Below, in pieces: positions 1 to 11,645 of a stretch of DNA of 64,000 nt. The position numbers and the translations under genes were made by a program. The DNA is taken from NCBI RefSeq assembly GCF_000739815.1, contig NZ_BBJJ01000005.1, positions 220,606 to 284,605 of the forward strand, in the 5' to 3' direction. The notes under the pieces were generated by a model. It was not told the DNA's origin and ran no database searches. It was given only the letters and a program-made list of their open reading frames with translations. The number at the start of each line of letters is the position of its first letter. Position 1 is the first letter of the stretch. Source of the DNA: Paraburkholderia mimosarum LMG 23256 = NBRC 106338. Its GTDB lineage: Bacteria > Pseudomonadota > Gammaproteobacteria > Burkholderiales > Burkholderiaceae.

Positions 1-354
1 ACCGGCGAAGACCGCGCGCGCATTTCCGCCGCGTTTGCGCGCATGGAAAAGGCGCAAACCGCCGCCGACCTGCTCGAGCCCGATCTGGAATTCCATCGCG
101 CGATCATGGCGGCGACGCATAACGACATGCTCGCGTACATCGGCAACATGCTTTCGCTCGCGCTTTCCGAGTCGATCAAGCTCACGAGCCGCCATCCCAA
201 CACGCATGCGCTCTCGTTGCCGCGCCACAAGGCAATTCTCACGGCCATCGAGCACGGCGACGCACTGGCGGCGCGGCAGGCGAGCGTGGTGCAGCTCGAC
301 AATGCGCGGGCCGACGCCAAGTCCATTCTCGGCGGTGCCGGACTGGACACCTAG
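1..354 (+). CDS. GntR-family regulator, C-terminal FCD domain (5' end cut by window edge)
   Basis: This is the last 117 codons of a gene entering from the left; the frame is open from base 1. The visible part is helical and contains DLEFHRAIMAATHNDML, which fits the metal- and ligand-binding FCD domain of FadR-subfamily GntR regulators (D-x3-H, then later R-H and H residues). The DNA-binding half is outside the window, so the target cannot be read. It converges on the arabinose operon with about 60 bp between stop codons, so it need not regulate that operon. The FCD assignment is fairly sure; the ligand is unknown. Confidence 0.8.
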   Translation, partial: TGEDRARISAAFARMEKAQTAADLLEPDLEFHRAIMAATHNDMLAYIGNMLSLALSESIKLTSRHPNTHALSLPRHKAILTAIEHGDALAARQASVVQLDNARADAKSILGGAGLDT

Positions 355-416
355 CCGCTCGATCAAGCGGGCCGCCGCGCTGGAAGCGCATGGCGGCCCA
401 TCGAAGCGCTGCCCGC

Positions 417-1427
417 TCACACCGCCCGCTTGCTGCGGCGGAACTGGTCGAACAGCACCGCGAGCAGCAGAATCCCGCCGCGAATCAGGTACTGGTAGAA
501 CGTCGGCACGTTCATGAGGCTCATGGCGTCCTGCACGGCGCCCATGATGAGCACGCCCACGAGCACGCCCGAGATCGTCGCCACGCCGCCCGTGAGCGAA
601 ACGCCGCCCAACACGCACGCCGAAATCACGCCGAGTTCGAGGCCCACGGAAGTCTTCGGGTCGCCGAGGCTCATGCGCGAGGCCAGCATCACGCCCGCGA
701 AGCCCGTAACGAGCCCTTGCAGCACGAATACCGTGATCTTGATGCGCGTGACGGGCAGACCCGCAAGCCGCGCCGCTTCGCTGTTGCCGCCCACCGCGAG
801 CACGTTCTTGCCGAACACGGTTTTCTTCAGCAGAAAGCCGAACAGCACGAATCCGATGATGTTGCTCCAGATCGGGAACGAGATGCCGAGGAACGAGCCG
901 CCGCCCAGGTCGAAGAAGCGCTCTTCGGAGATCATCACGGCGTCGCCGTTCGAGGTGAGGAACGCGAGGCCGCGCACCGCTTCCATCATCGCGAGCGTGG
1001 CGATCAGCGAGTTGATCTTGAAGCGCGCGATCAGCACGCCGTTCACGAGGCCCACCGCGCCACCCGCGAGCACGCCCGCCGTAATGCCGAGCAGCACGCT
1101 ATGCGACTGCGTGATGACGGTGGAGGCCACCACGCCCGAGAACGCGACGATCGAGGCGACCGAAAGGTCGACTTCGCCCAGCGCGAGCACGAACATCATC
1201 GTGACGGCGATCGAGCCGATCAGCGTGACGGAGAGCAGCAAGCCCTGAATGTTGCGGGTCGTGAGGAAGTCGGGCACCGTCGCGGAAAGCACCGCGAACA
1301 GCACCACGAACACCACCACGATGCCCGACTTGTTGATCATGTCCCACGCACGCGCGCGCTGTGCGGTAATGGGCGCGGCGGCTTCGTTGACTACGGGAGT
1401 GCCCTGTGGCTGCATGGCTTCACTCAT
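417..1427 (-). CDS. araH: L-arabinose ABC transporter permease AraH
   Basis: This is an inner-membrane permease of the RbsC/AraH family, about 336 residues with roughly nine hydrophobic segments. The motif GEVDLSVASIVAFSG and the late VISACVLGGVSLTGG match E. coli AraH closely. It would form the translocation pore for the AraF-AraG system. I chose the ATG at 1427 (MSEAMQPQ); an in-frame TTG at 1493 would add 22 residues but has no clear ribosome-binding site. It is the last gene of the minus-strand arabinose operon, 88 bp after the araG stop (21 bp if the TTG is used). The substrate could extend to D-galactose, as GbpR-controlled systems often handle both sugars. Confidence 0.88.
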   Translation of the reverse strand: MSEAMQPQGTPVVNEAAAPITAQRARAWDMINKSGIVVVFVVLFAVLSATVPDFLTTRNIQGLLLSVTLIGSIAVTMMFVLALGEVDLSVASIVAFSGVVASTVITQSHSVLLGITAGVLAGGAVGLVNGVLIARFKINSLIATLAMMEAVRGLAFLTSNGDAVMISEERFFDLGGGSFLGISFPIWSNIIGFVLFGFLLKKTVFGKNVLAVGGNSEAARLAGLPVTRIKITVFVLQGLVTGFAGVMLASRMSLGDPKTSVGLELGVISACVLGGVSLTGGVATISGVLVGVLIMGAVQDAMSLMNVPTFYQYLIRGGILLLAVLFDQFRRSKRAV

Positions 1428-1515
1428 TTCTGGTTCATCGTTTCGGATCGGTCGCACGGCTTCGCTAGCATTCGCTTCGCGCGCGACCGGCAAGGCAAAA
1501 ACAAAGAGCGTTCGT

Positions 1516-3084
1516 TCAGCGCGGCAGCGCCATCCTGATCAGCTCGTCGGGCGAGGCCTCGGCTTTCGGCACGCTGCCCGCAATGCGCCCTTCGCGCATC
1601 ACGATGATGCGGTCCGCCACGCCGATCACCTCGGCGAGGTCGCTCGACACCATGATCACGGTCTTGCCCGCTTCCGCGAGCTCGTAAAGCAGGTTGTAGA
1701 TCTCGGCGCGCGCGCCCACGTCGATGCCGCGCGTGGGCTCGTCCATCAGGAACACTTCGATGCGCTCGGCCAGCCAGCGCGAAAGAATCACCTTCTGCTG
1801 GTTGCCGCCCGATAGCGTGCCGATGGCCGTTTCGCCGTTGCGCGTCTTGATCGCGAGTTTCTTGATGTAATCCTGCGCGAGGTCGCGCTCGCGCCGCGCG
1901 TCGAGCAGGAAACGCGCGGGGCTGAAGTGGCGGCGCGCGCTGATGTTGAGGTTGTCGGCCACCGAGGCGATCGCGACGATACCCTCCTGCTTGCGATCCT
2001 CGGGACACAGCGCGAGGCCCGCGCGCACCGCGTCGCGCGGGCTCGCGAAGTTCACGCGCTTGCCGTCCAGCTCGACGTGGCCCGCGCTCGCGCGCGTGGC
2101 GCCGTAAATGAGCTTCATCAACTCCGAGCGCCCCGCGCCCACCAGGCCGAAGAAGCCGACGATCTCGCCGCGCCGCGCCGCGAACGACACGGGCTCGGCA
2201 AGGCCCGGCCCGAGCAGGCCCTTCGCTTCGAGCAGCACGTCGCCCGCTTCGCGCGGACGGTAGCCGTAGACATCTTCGATCGAGCGGCCCACCATCGCGG
2301 CAATGAGACGGTTGCGGTCCAGATCGGCCACGGAGTCGAACGTCTCGATGCGCTTGCCGTCGCGGAACACCGTCACGCGGTCGCACAGCTCATAGACTTC
2401 GTCCATGCGGTGCGTGACATAGATGATCGCGCGCCCGTCGGCGCGCAGCGCGTTGATGATGCGAAAGAGGTTCTCGGTCTCGCGCGCCGAAAGCGAGCTG
2501 GTCGGTTCGTCGAAGGCGATCACGCGTGCGTCGCGCATGAGCGCCTTGCCGATCTCGATCATCTGCCGCTGGCCGATGGAGAGGTTCTTCACGGGCGTGC
2601 GCGGATCGATGCGCTCGCCGAGGCGCTTGAGTTCGTCCATCGCGCGCTTGACGAGCGTGCCTTCGTCCAGCACGCCGAGGCGGTTGGGCAATTGCCCGAG
2701 CATCAGGTTTTCCGCCACCGTCAGCTCGGGCACGAGATGCAGTTCCTGATAGATGATCGCGATGCCCGCGTCGAGCGCGGCCTTCGTGGTCGTGAAGCGA
2801 TGCTCCTCGCCACCGAGCCTCAGCGTGCCTTCCTGTGGCTGGTTCACGCCCGAGAGCACCTTGAGCAGCGTGGACTTGCCCGCGCCGTTCTCGCCCATCA
2901 GGCCGTGCACCTCGCCCGCTCGCACGTCGAGCGCCACGCGGTCGAGCGCGCGCACGCCCGGGAAGCTCACGGTGATGCCGTCGAGCTCCAGATAGGCGCG
3001 ATTCCCCTGTTGAGCGCCCGCATTCGCGTTCCGCGCCGCGTTCGCTCGTGCCTGCGCGCTCGCGTGTGTCATCGTTTCAGTCAT
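1516..3084 (-). CDS. araG: L-arabinose ABC transporter ATP-binding protein AraG
   Basis: This 522-residue protein has the two tandem ATPase domains typical of sugar importers of the RbsA/AraG family. The first domain has an intact Walker A (GENGAGKST), signature [15 protein letters not shown] and Walker B ([11 protein letters not shown]). The second has the degenerate P-loop [10 protein letters not shown] but a good signature ([15 protein letters not shown]) and Walker B ([13 protein letters not shown]). It powers uptake through AraH. It lies between araF and araH with short spacers. The N-terminal 25 residues are alanine/asparagine-rich and poorly conserved, so an in-frame start a few codons downstream is possible. 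Confidence 0.92.
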   Translation of the reverse strand: MTETMTHASAQARANAARNANAGAQQGNRAYLELDGITVSFPGVRALDRVALDVRAGEVHGLMGENGAGKSTLLKVLSGVNQPQEGTLRLGGEEHRFTTTKAALDAGIAIIYQELHLVPELTVAENLMLGQLPNRLGVLDEGTLVKRAMDELKRLGERIDPRTPVKNLSIGQRQMIEIGKALMRDARVIAFDEPTSSLSARETENLFRIINALRADGRAIIYVTHRMDEVYELCDRVTVFRDGKRIETFDSVADLDRNRLIAAMVGRSIEDVYGYRPREAGDVLLEAKGLLGPGLAEPVSFAARRGEIVGFFGLVGAGRSELMKLIYGATRASAGHVELDGKRVNFASPRDAVRAGLALCPEDRKQEGIVAIASVADNLNISARRHFSPARFLLDARRERDLAQDYIKKLAIKTRNGETAIGTLSGGNQQKVILSRWLAERIEVFLMDEPTRGIDVGARAEIYNLLYELAEAGKTVIMVSSDLAEVIGVADRIIVMREGRIAGSVPKAEASPDELIRMALPR

Positions 3085-3122
3085 TGCATCCCTGCCCTTT
3101 CCTGTGCACTGCTACGCAGTCC

Positions 3123-4127
3123 TTAGATACCCAGCTCGCTGCGCACGGCCGTCCAGTTGTCGCGCGTCATCAGCTTGCCGGTGGTCTGCGTGTCGGCGGC
3201 CGGCTGCTTGCCGTTGCGGATCCAGTCGACGAGGTTCTCGGTGCTTTCCTTGCCGTGGTTCGTCGAGCTGACCGCGATCGTGCCATAGAAGCCCGTGGGC
3301 TGCTTCTTCTGGAATTCGGCGAACGCTTCGCCCGCGCCGTTGATGCCCACGCCGATCACGTCCGCAGCCGGAATGTGCAGCTGTTCGGTCGCGCGCACGG
3401 CGCCCAGCACGCTTTCCTCGTTGAGCGCGAACACCACCCACTTCTTGATGTTCGGATGCTGCGCCAGCACGGGCGACGCTGCATTGAAGCCGCCTTCGTC
3501 GTCGGTGGTCTTTTGCGGCGCGTCGAAGATGTTTTCCTTCTTGAAGCCGCCGGCCAGCAGCGACTGCGTCGCGCCGTCCGTGCGCAGCTTCGCCGTCGGC
3601 AGCTCATAGTCGGTGATGCGCAGCGCGCCCACTTCTTCCGGCTTCCAGCCGCGCTTCTTCATTTCGTCGCTGATCGCCTGGCCCACCTGGTTGCCGATCT
3701 TGAACGCCGACATGCCGAGGTGCGGCACATTGGCGAGCGGCTTGCCCGCGGAGTCGACGAGCTGGTCGTCCACCGTCACGAACTTCATGTTGTAGCGCTT
3801 CGCGCGCGCCTGAATGGCCGGTCCGAGACGCACGTCGGGCGCGCAGATCACGAAGCCCTGCGCGCCTTGCGCGCCCAGGTTGTCGATGGCGGCGAGCACC
3901 TTCTCGCCGTCCGGCGTGCCGATGTTCACGACCGAGAAGTTCTCCTTCTGGCCGAGCGCCGTGGCGGCTTTCTGCTCGTTGATGAACCATGCCTGTTCCG
4001 GCATCTTCACGAGGAAGCCGATCTTCACGGGCGAGTCGGCGTGCGCCGCCATGTTCATGCCGAGCGGCGCGATGCACATCGCCGCGAACGCGGCACGAAG
4101 GGTCAAGCGGCGGATCTTGCTGGTCAT
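3123..4127 (-). CDS. araF: Periplasmic L-arabinose-binding protein AraF
   Basis: The 334-residue precursor has a Sec signal peptide ending at about residue 30 (MAAHADS). The mature protein begins with KIGFLVKMPEQAWF, close to E. coli AraF, and keeps VPDGEK-like, GFVICAPD and VDDQLVDSAGKP segments that line the sugar pocket. It delivers arabinose, and probably galactose or fucose, to AraGH. The start has a strong ribosome-binding site (GGAGACAGGAGC). It lies between the sugar dehydrogenase gene and araG, so uptake and oxidation are co-transcribed. Confidence 0.92.
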   Translation of the reverse strand: MTSKIRRLTLRAAFAAMCIAPLGMNMAAHADSPVKIGFLVKMPEQAWFINEQKAATALGQKENFSVVNIGTPDGEKVLAAIDNLGAQGAQGFVICAPDVRLGPAIQARAKRYNMKFVTVDDQLVDSAGKPLANVPHLGMSAFKIGNQVGQAISDEMKKRGWKPEEVGALRITDYELPTAKLRTDGATQSLLAGGFKKENIFDAPQKTTDDEGGFNAASPVLAQHPNIKKWVVFALNEESVLGAVRATEQLHIPAADVIGVGINGAGEAFAEFQKKQPTGFYGTIAVSSTNHGKESTENLVDWIRNGKQPAADTQTTGKLMTRDNWTAVRSELGI

Positions 4128-4185
4128 GCTCCTGTCTCCTCAGGTGTGGTTGTTGCATATCGATGCAACTGCGGCAAAAAAGCGA

Positions 4186-6112
<1,927 letters not shown>

Positions 6113-6214
6113 GTCTTCAGTCCTGCTTGAAAAAGGGGGCGGGCCGCGCCTTCACGATTCGCTCGATGCCTGCTCGTGGCGCATGCCCGCTGCGCCCGAC
6201 GGCGCGCGCTGCTG

Positions 6215-7798
6215 TCATTGCTGTCCTTCGGCCTTGCCTGCGTAGCGCCGCCTCACGTGGAGCGGATTCGCTTCACGCAGCGCCTCGGGCAACCACGCAT
6301 CGGCGAGATTCTGGTAGCAGACCGGCCGCAGGAAACGCTCGATCGCCGCCGTACCCACCGATGTGCTGCGTCCGTCCGAGGTGGCCGGGAACGGGCCACC
6401 ATGGACCATCGCATCGCAGACCTCCACGCCGGTTGGAAAGCCGTTGGCGAGCACGCGGCCCGCCTTGCGCTCGATGAGCGGCAGGAGCGTGCGAACGAGG
6501 TCGGCGTCCTCCGCTTGCGCGTGAAGCGTGATCGTCAACTGCCCTTCGATCTTGCGCAGCACGGCGCGCAGTTCGCTTTCGTTCGCGCATTCGACCAGCA
6601 CGCTGCTCGGGCCGAACACTTCCTCGCCGAGCGCGGCGTCCGCCAGCAGATCGCCGGCGCTCACGCGCAGCAACGCCGCTTGCGCGCGTCCGGGCGCCGC
6701 GGCGCCGCGTGCGAGCGTCGTGACCTTCGGATGCCGCGTGAGACGGTCGATGCCGAGCTCGTAGGCGCGCAGGATTCCCGGCGTCAGCATCACGCCCGCC
6801 GCAGCCGCGCTGAACTCGCGCGCGGCGTTCGCAGCGAACGCGTCGAACGCTTCGCCCGCGACGCCGAGGATCAGGCCGGGATTGGTGCAGAACTGGCCGC
6901 AGCCCAGCGTCGCCGATGCCGCGAATTCGCGCGCCAGCGTCTCGCCGCGCGCGGCGAGCGCGCCGGGCAGCAGCAAGTTCGGATTCACGCTGCTCATTTC
7001 AGCATAGACGGGAATCGGCTCCGCGCGCGCCGCCGCGAGTTTCATCAGCGCGAGACCGCCCGCGCGCGAGCCCGTGAAGCCGACCGCCCGAATCGCCGGA
7101 TGGCGCACGAGCGCGCTGCCCACGTCGTGGCCCGCGTCGAACAACAGCGAGAACACGCCTTCGGGCAAGCCCGCCGCCGCGACCGCTTGCTGGATCGCGC
7201 GGCCCACCAGCTCCGACGTGCCCGGATGCGCGGGATGCGCCTTCACGACCACGGGACAACCCGCGGCCAGCGCCGAAGCCGTATCGCCGCCGGCGACCGA
7301 GAATGCGAGCGGAAAATTGCTCGCGCCGAACACCGCGACCGGACCCACGCCGATGCGCCAGAAGCGCAGATCGGTGCGCGGCGGCTGCCGCTCGGGCAGT
7401 GCGGGCTCAATGCGCACGTCGAGCGAGTCACCGCTTCTCACGAGCGACGCGAACATGCGCAGCTGGCTTGCGGTGCGCGTGCGCTCGCCCTCCAGCCGCG
7501 CGCGCGGCAGGCCGGTTTCGGCCATGGCGCGTTCCACGAGTGGGTCGCCGAGCGCTTCGATGCGCGCCGCGCAATCGTCGAGGAATTGCGCGCGCTTCGC
7601 GGCAGGCAGCGTGCGATAGATGTCGAACGCTTCGTCCGCGAGATCGCAGGCCGCTTCGACATCGCGGTCGAGCGCGCCATGGAAGACCGGCTGCTCGATT
7701 GGTTCATTGCTCGCGGCATCGATCGCCCGAAACGCCACGCCTTCGCCGCGCTTCGCGCGTCCACCGATCAACAGTTCGCCAGTGATTTGCATTGTCAT
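6215..7798 (-). CDS. 2-oxoglutarate semialdehyde dehydrogenase
   Basis: This NAD(P)-dependent aldehyde dehydrogenase of about 527 residues belongs to the branch used for ketoglutarate semialdehyde. It has the catalytic cysteine in [11 protein letters not shown], the general-base region FTGSRAGG, and the cofactor segment [11 protein letters not shown]. It oxidises 2-oxoglutarate semialdehyde to 2-oxoglutarate, the last step of L-arabinose oxidation. The ATG at 7798 is used; the frame also opens at a TTG two codons earlier. It is separated from the dehydratase gene upstream by about 20 bp and from the KDA dehydratase gene downstream by about 100 bp. Confidence 0.9.
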   Translation of the reverse strand: MTMQITGELLIGGRAKRGEGVAFRAIDAASNEPIEQPVFHGALDRDVEAACDLADEAFDIYRTLPAAKRAQFLDDCAARIEALGDPLVERAMAETGLPRARLEGERTRTASQLRMFASLVRSGDSLDVRIEPALPERQPPRTDLRFWRIGVGPVAVFGASNFPLAFSVAGGDTASALAAGCPVVVKAHPAHPGTSELVGRAIQQAVAAAGLPEGVFSLLFDAGHDVGSALVRHPAIRAVGFTGSRAGGLALMKLAAARAEPIPVYAEMSSVNPNLLLPGALAARGETLAREFAASATLGCGQFCTNPGLILGVAGEAFDAFAANAAREFSAAAAGVMLTPGILRAYELGIDRLTRHPKVTTLARGAAAPGRAQAALLRVSAGDLLADAALGEEVFGPSSVLVECANESELRAVLRKIEGQLTITLHAQAEDADLVRTLLPLIERKAGRVLANGFPTGVEVCDAMVHGGPFPATSDGRSTSVGTAAIERFLRPVCYQNLADAWLPEALREANPLHVRRRYAGKAEGQQ

Positions 7799-7820
7799 GA
7801 TCAAAAGCCTTCAGCGCGCA

Positions 7821-9572
7821 TCAGTGCGAATGCCGTGGAACCGCGGCCCCGCGCTTGCCCACGAGGAAGTCGAGATCGCATCCTTCGTCGGCCTGCAGCA
7901 CGTGATCGACATAGAGGCGCGCATAGCCGCCCTTGCCCAGTTGCTCGGACACGCCGGGCGCCGCGGCCGGATCGACGTCGCTCAAGCGGCGCGCGAGTTC
8001 CTCGTCGCTGATGTCCAGATGCAGCCGGCCCGATTCGCAGTCGAGCTCGATCCAGTCGCCGTTGCGCACGGCCGCGAGCGGCCCGCCCGCGGCGGCTTCG
8101 GGCGCGACGTGCAGCACCACCGTGCCGTAAGCCGTGCCGCTCATGCGCGCGTCCGAAATTCGCACCATGTCCTTCACGCCCTGACGCAGCAGCTTGGGCG
8201 GCAGGCCCATGTTGCCGACCTCGGCCATGCCGGGGTAGCCGCGCGGGCCGCAGTTCTTCATCACGAGGATCGAGTCCTTGTCCACGTCGAGCGATTCGTC
8301 GCCGATGGTCGCCTTGTAGTGATCGAAGTTCTCGAACACCACGGCGCGCCCGCGATGCTTGAGCAGCTCGGGCGTGGCCGCCGAAGGCTTCAGCACCGCG
8401 CCGCGCGGCGCGAGATTGCCGCGCAGGATACAGATACCGCCGTCCGCGATCAATGGCTTGTCGAGCGGACGAATCACTTCGTCGTTGTAGTTCGGCGCCT
8501 CGCGCACGTTGTCCCAGATGGACTTGCCGTTCACGGTGAGCGCATCGGGATGCGGCAGCAGGTTCGCTTCACCCAGCCGGCGCAGCACGGCCGGCAGGCC
8601 GCCCGCGTAATAGAACTCTTCCATCAGGAAGCGGCCCGACGGCTGCAGGTCGACGATGGTCGGCGTGTTGCGGCCAATGCGCTGCCAGTCTTCCAGTTCG
8701 AGGTCGACGCCGATGCGGCCGGCGATCGCCTTCAGGTGGATCACGGCGTTGGTCGAGCCGCCGATGGCCGCGTTCGTGCGGATCGCGTTCTCGAACGCCT
8801 CACGCGTGAGGATCTTCGAGAGCTTCAGATCCTCCAGCGCCATCTGCACGATGCGGATGCCCGACATGTGCGCGAGCACGTAGCGGCGCGCATCGACAGC
8901 CGGAATCGCGGCGTTGTGCGGCAGCGAAACGCCCAGCGACTCGGCCATGCAGGCCATCGTCGAGGCGGTGCCCATGGTGTTGCAGGTGCCCGCCGAGCGC
9001 GACATACCCGCTTCGGCCGAGAGGAACTGGTGCAGGTTGATCTCGCCCGCCTTCAGCTCCTCGTGCAGCCTCCAGACCACCGTGCCCGAGCCGATATCGC
9101 GCCCTTCGTGCTTGCCGTTGAGCATCGGGCCGCCCGTCACGACGATGGCGGGCACGTCCACGCTCGCCGCGCCCATCAGGAGCGCGGGCGTGGTCTTGTC
9201 GCAGCCGCACAGCAGCACGACGGCGTCGATGGGGTTGCCGCGGATCGCCTCTTCCACGTCCATGGAAGCGAGATTGCGCGTGAGCATGGCCGACGGGCGC
9301 AGGTTCGATTCGCCGTTGGAGAACACGGGAAATTCGACGGGGAAGCCGCCCGCTTCATAGATGCCGCGCTTCACGTGCTCCGCGAGCTTGCGGAAGTGCG
9401 CGTTGCAGGGCGTCAGTTCCGACCACGTGTTGCAGATGCCGATGATCGGCCGGCCGTCGAATTCGTGATCGGGAATACCCTGATTCTTCATCCAGCTTCG
9501 GTACATGAAGCCGTTCTTGTCCGTGGTGCCGAACCACTGTTGGGAGCGCAGCTTGAATTTGGTTTCCGACAT
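7821..9572 (-). CDS. L-arabonate dehydratase (IlvD/Edd family)
   Basis: This 583-residue [Fe-S] dehydratase contains PCNAHF (Cys56), LCGCDKTTPALL (Cys124) and SAGTCNTMGTAS (Cys197), the three cysteines that hold the cluster in sugar-acid dehydratases of this family. It removes water from L-arabonate to give L-2-keto-3-deoxyarabonate. It is the first gene of the operon, facing the LysR-type regulator across a 154-bp gap. D-xylonate, D-galactonate or D-fuconate are alternative substrates in relatives, but the operon context favours L-arabonate. Confidence 0.9.
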   Translation of the reverse strand: MSETKFKLRSQQWFGTTDKNGFMYRSWMKNQGIPDHEFDGRPIIGICNTWSELTPCNAHFRKLAEHVKRGIYEAGGFPVEFPVFSNGESNLRPSAMLTRNLASMDVEEAIRGNPIDAVVLLCGCDKTTPALLMGAASVDVPAIVVTGGPMLNGKHEGRDIGSGTVVWRLHEELKAGEINLHQFLSAEAGMSRSAGTCNTMGTASTMACMAESLGVSLPHNAAIPAVDARRYVLAHMSGIRIVQMALEDLKLSKILTREAFENAIRTNAAIGGSTNAVIHLKAIAGRIGVDLELEDWQRIGRNTPTIVDLQPSGRFLMEEFYYAGGLPAVLRRLGEANLLPHPDALTVNGKSIWDNVREAPNYNDEVIRPLDKPLIADGGICILRGNLAPRGAVLKPSAATPELLKHRGRAVVFENFDHYKATIGDESLDVDKDSILVMKNCGPRGYPGMAEVGNMGLPPKLLRQGVKDMVRISDARMSGTAYGTVVLHVAPEAAAGGPLAAVRNGDWIELDCESGRLHLDISDEELARRLSDVDPAAAPGVSEQLGKGGYARLYVDHVLQADEGCDLDFLVGKRGAAVPRHSH

Positions 9573-9686
9573 CGTGATCGTCTTTTGGGGCGAGTCATTC
9601 GCGCAATGGATTGAGCACAGTCTATGGAGAACTCTGATAACCTTCTAATGAAAAAATGGACGCATCCGATACCGAAACAGGCATTG

Positions 9687-9703
9687 GTATAAACACCTAA
9701 TAC
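9687..9703. promoter_or_regulatory. Candidate LysR box between arabinose operon and its regulator
   Basis: GTAT-N9-ATAC lies in the 154-bp divergent gap and contains a T-N11-A core, the usual LysR-type half-site spacing. It is 24 bp upstream of the regulator start and 115 bp upstream of the dehydratase start. The surrounding 9640-9715 stretch is AT-rich for this genome. That it is an operator is an inference from position and symmetry only. Confidence 0.4.
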
Positions 9704-9726
9704 TATTTGGGATTTCCAGCGAAATC

Positions 9727-10692
9727 ATGCTCGACACAAGCCCCTGGTATGTGCGCACGCGGTTGAAAACGCGGCAATTGCTCCTCGTCGTGGCGCTGGC
9801 CGAAGAAGGCAACATCCACCGGGCGGCGGCGGTGCTCAGCATGACGCAGCCGGCCGCCTCGAAGCTGCTGCGCGAGCTGGAAGACATGCTGGGCGCGGTG
9901 CTGTTCGAGCGCATGCCGCGCGGCATGCGCCCCACGCTGTACGGCGACGCGCTGATCCGCCACGCGCGCGCCGTGCTCGGCAGCCTCGACCAGGCGCAGG
10001 AGGAGCTGAGCGCCCTGAAGGCCGGGCGCCTCGGCCACGTGGCGGTGGGCGCGATCACGTCGCCGGGCGTGCGCGTGCTGCCGGCGGCGGTCGCGGCGGT
10101 CAAGCGCACGCACGCCAACCTGCGCGTGAGCGTGGAGATCGACGCGAGCAACGTGCTGCTCGAGCATCTCGCGCAGGACAAGCTCGACGTGGTGCTGGGA
10201 CGCCTCTCAGCCGAGCACGACAAGCTCCAGCTGCGCTACGAGCGGCTCGCGGGCGAGCCCGTCTGCGCCGTGGTGCGGCCCGGGCATCCGATGCTCGCCG
10301 ACGGGCAATCCCGGTCTATCGCGCTCGCCGACATCGCACGCGACACGTGGGTCGTGCCGCCGGTGGGCAGCGTGTTGCGCCACCGCTTCGAGCTGATGTT
10401 CCAGCGCGCAAGCCTCGCGCCCCCTTCGAACGTGGTGGAAACGCCCGCGCTGCTTTTCATCACGCGCGTGCTGGAGCAAAGCGACATGATCGCCGTGCTC
10501 ACCGAGGACGTGGCGCGCTACTACGCGGCGCACGGCATGGTCGCGATCCTGCCCGTGCCGATGGACTGCCAGATGGACGACTTCGGCATCATCACGCGCG
10601 CGGACGGCCTGCTCACGCCCGCGGCGAGCGTGATGATGGAGACGTTGCGGCAAGTGAGCGCCGAGATCTATGGAGCGCAAACCGCGCGATAA
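9727..10692 (+). CDS. gbpR: LysR-type regulator, GbpR-like (arabinose/galactose operon)
   Basis: This 321-residue regulator has an N-terminal winged helix (residues about 12-70: RQLLLVVALAEEGNIHRAAA, then MTQPAASKLLRELE) followed by the periplasmic-binding-protein-like effector domain. It is divergent from the arabinose operon and resembles GbpR, the galactose-binding-protein regulator found beside sugar dehydrogenase/dehydratase operons in Azospirillum and rhizobia. Members of this group respond to arabinose, galactose or fucose. It probably activates the divergent operon through the intergenic box. The name rests on family resemblance and position. Confidence 0.82.
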   Translation: MLDTSPWYVRTRLKTRQLLLVVALAEEGNIHRAAAVLSMTQPAASKLLRELEDMLGAVLFERMPRGMRPTLYGDALIRHARAVLGSLDQAQEELSALKAGRLGHVAVGAITSPGVRVLPAAVAAVKRTHANLRVSVEIDASNVLLEHLAQDKLDVVLGRLSAEHDKLQLRYERLAGEPVCAVVRPGHPMLADGQSRSIALADIARDTWVVPPVGSVLRHRFELMFQRASLAPPSNVVETPALLFITRVLEQSDMIAVLTEDVARYYAAHGMVAILPVPMDCQMDDFGIITRADGLLTPAASVMMETLRQVSAEIYGAQTAR

Positions 10693-10726
10693 TCGCGCGA
10701 GGAAACTCGTGCCCGAGGACGGAACC

Positions 10727-11587
10727 ATGCACGCCAGCCATGCCGCAGCGCCCGACAGCACCGCCATTCGCGTCGCGCTATGGCGCGCGCTGCACATCGA
10801 GGTCGACGACGCGCCTCACGTCCTCGAAGACGAAACCGGTCTGCAGATCGCAGCGCCCGATGCGAACTGGCGCGAGCGGCCCGATATGGATCCGCAAGGC
10901 ACGCGCGGTTATCGCGCTTCGATCGTCGGCCGGGCTCGCTTCGGCGAGGATCTCGTGGCGGAACAGACCGCGAAAGGCCTGGCGCTGCAATACGCGATTC
11001 TCGGCGCGGGTCTCGACACGTTCGCGCAACGCCGCCCGGAGATCGCTTCGCGGCTGCAGGTGTACGAGGTGGACAAGCCGGGGCCGCAGGCGTGGAAGCG
11101 CCGGCGGCTCACGGAGCTTGGCTATCGCGAAGAGGCGTGGCTGCACTTCGTGCCTGTGGACTTCGAAGCCGGCGAGGCGTGGTGGGAACGGCTCGCCGCG
11201 GCGGGATTCGACGCGGCGAAACCTGCGGTGATCGCGTCCACGGGCGTTTCCATGTATCTCACGCGCGAAGCGAATCTCGCGACGCTGCGGCAGATCGCAC
11301 GGCTCGCACCGGGCTCCACGCTCGCCATGACGTTCCTCTTGCCGCTCGATCTCATCGCCGGGCCCGAGCGCTCGCAGCACGCCGCCGTGTACGAGCGCGC
11401 GCGAGCGGCGGGCACGCCGTTCGTGAGCTTCTTCGCGCCGGACGAGATGCTTGCGCTCGCACGCGAAGCGGGGCTGCGCGAGGCGCAACATGTTTCGACC
11501 GCGGATCTCACCGCGCGTTATTTCTCAGGACGTCGCGATGGGCTGCGGCCCGCGAGCGGGGAGTCGATTCTGGTGGCGACGGTTTGA
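10727..11587 (+). CDS. Class I SAM-dependent methyltransferase (leucine carboxyl methyltransferase-like)
   Basis: A methyltransferase of about 286 residues with the SAM loop YAILGAGLDTFAQR and the downstream acidic YEVDKPGPQ, the arrangement of the LCM/PPM1-type family (Pfam LCM). STGVSMYL is the conserved post-II motif. The start at 10727 follows GAGGAC; an upstream ATG at 10670 would overlap the regulator gene by 23 bp and add a basic, unconserved leader. The substrate is unknown. Proteins of this group in actinobacteria and Burkholderia are usually annotated as putative methyltransferases. Confidence 0.82.
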   Translation: MHASHAAAPDSTAIRVALWRALHIEVDDAPHVLEDETGLQIAAPDANWRERPDMDPQGTRGYRASIVGRARFGEDLVAEQTAKGLALQYAILGAGLDTFAQRRPEIASRLQVYEVDKPGPQAWKRRRLTELGYREEAWLHFVPVDFEAGEAWWERLAAAGFDAAKPAVIASTGVSMYLTREANLATLRQIARLAPGSTLAMTFLLPLDLIAGPERSQHAAVYERARAAGTPFVSFFAPDEMLALAREAGLREAQHVSTADLTARYFSGRRDGLRPASGESILVATV

Positions 11588-11645
11588 ACGGCAACGCCGC
11601 CCGGGGATAGGTCCGGCAGGATCCGCGGCACACGTTGTGTGCAGT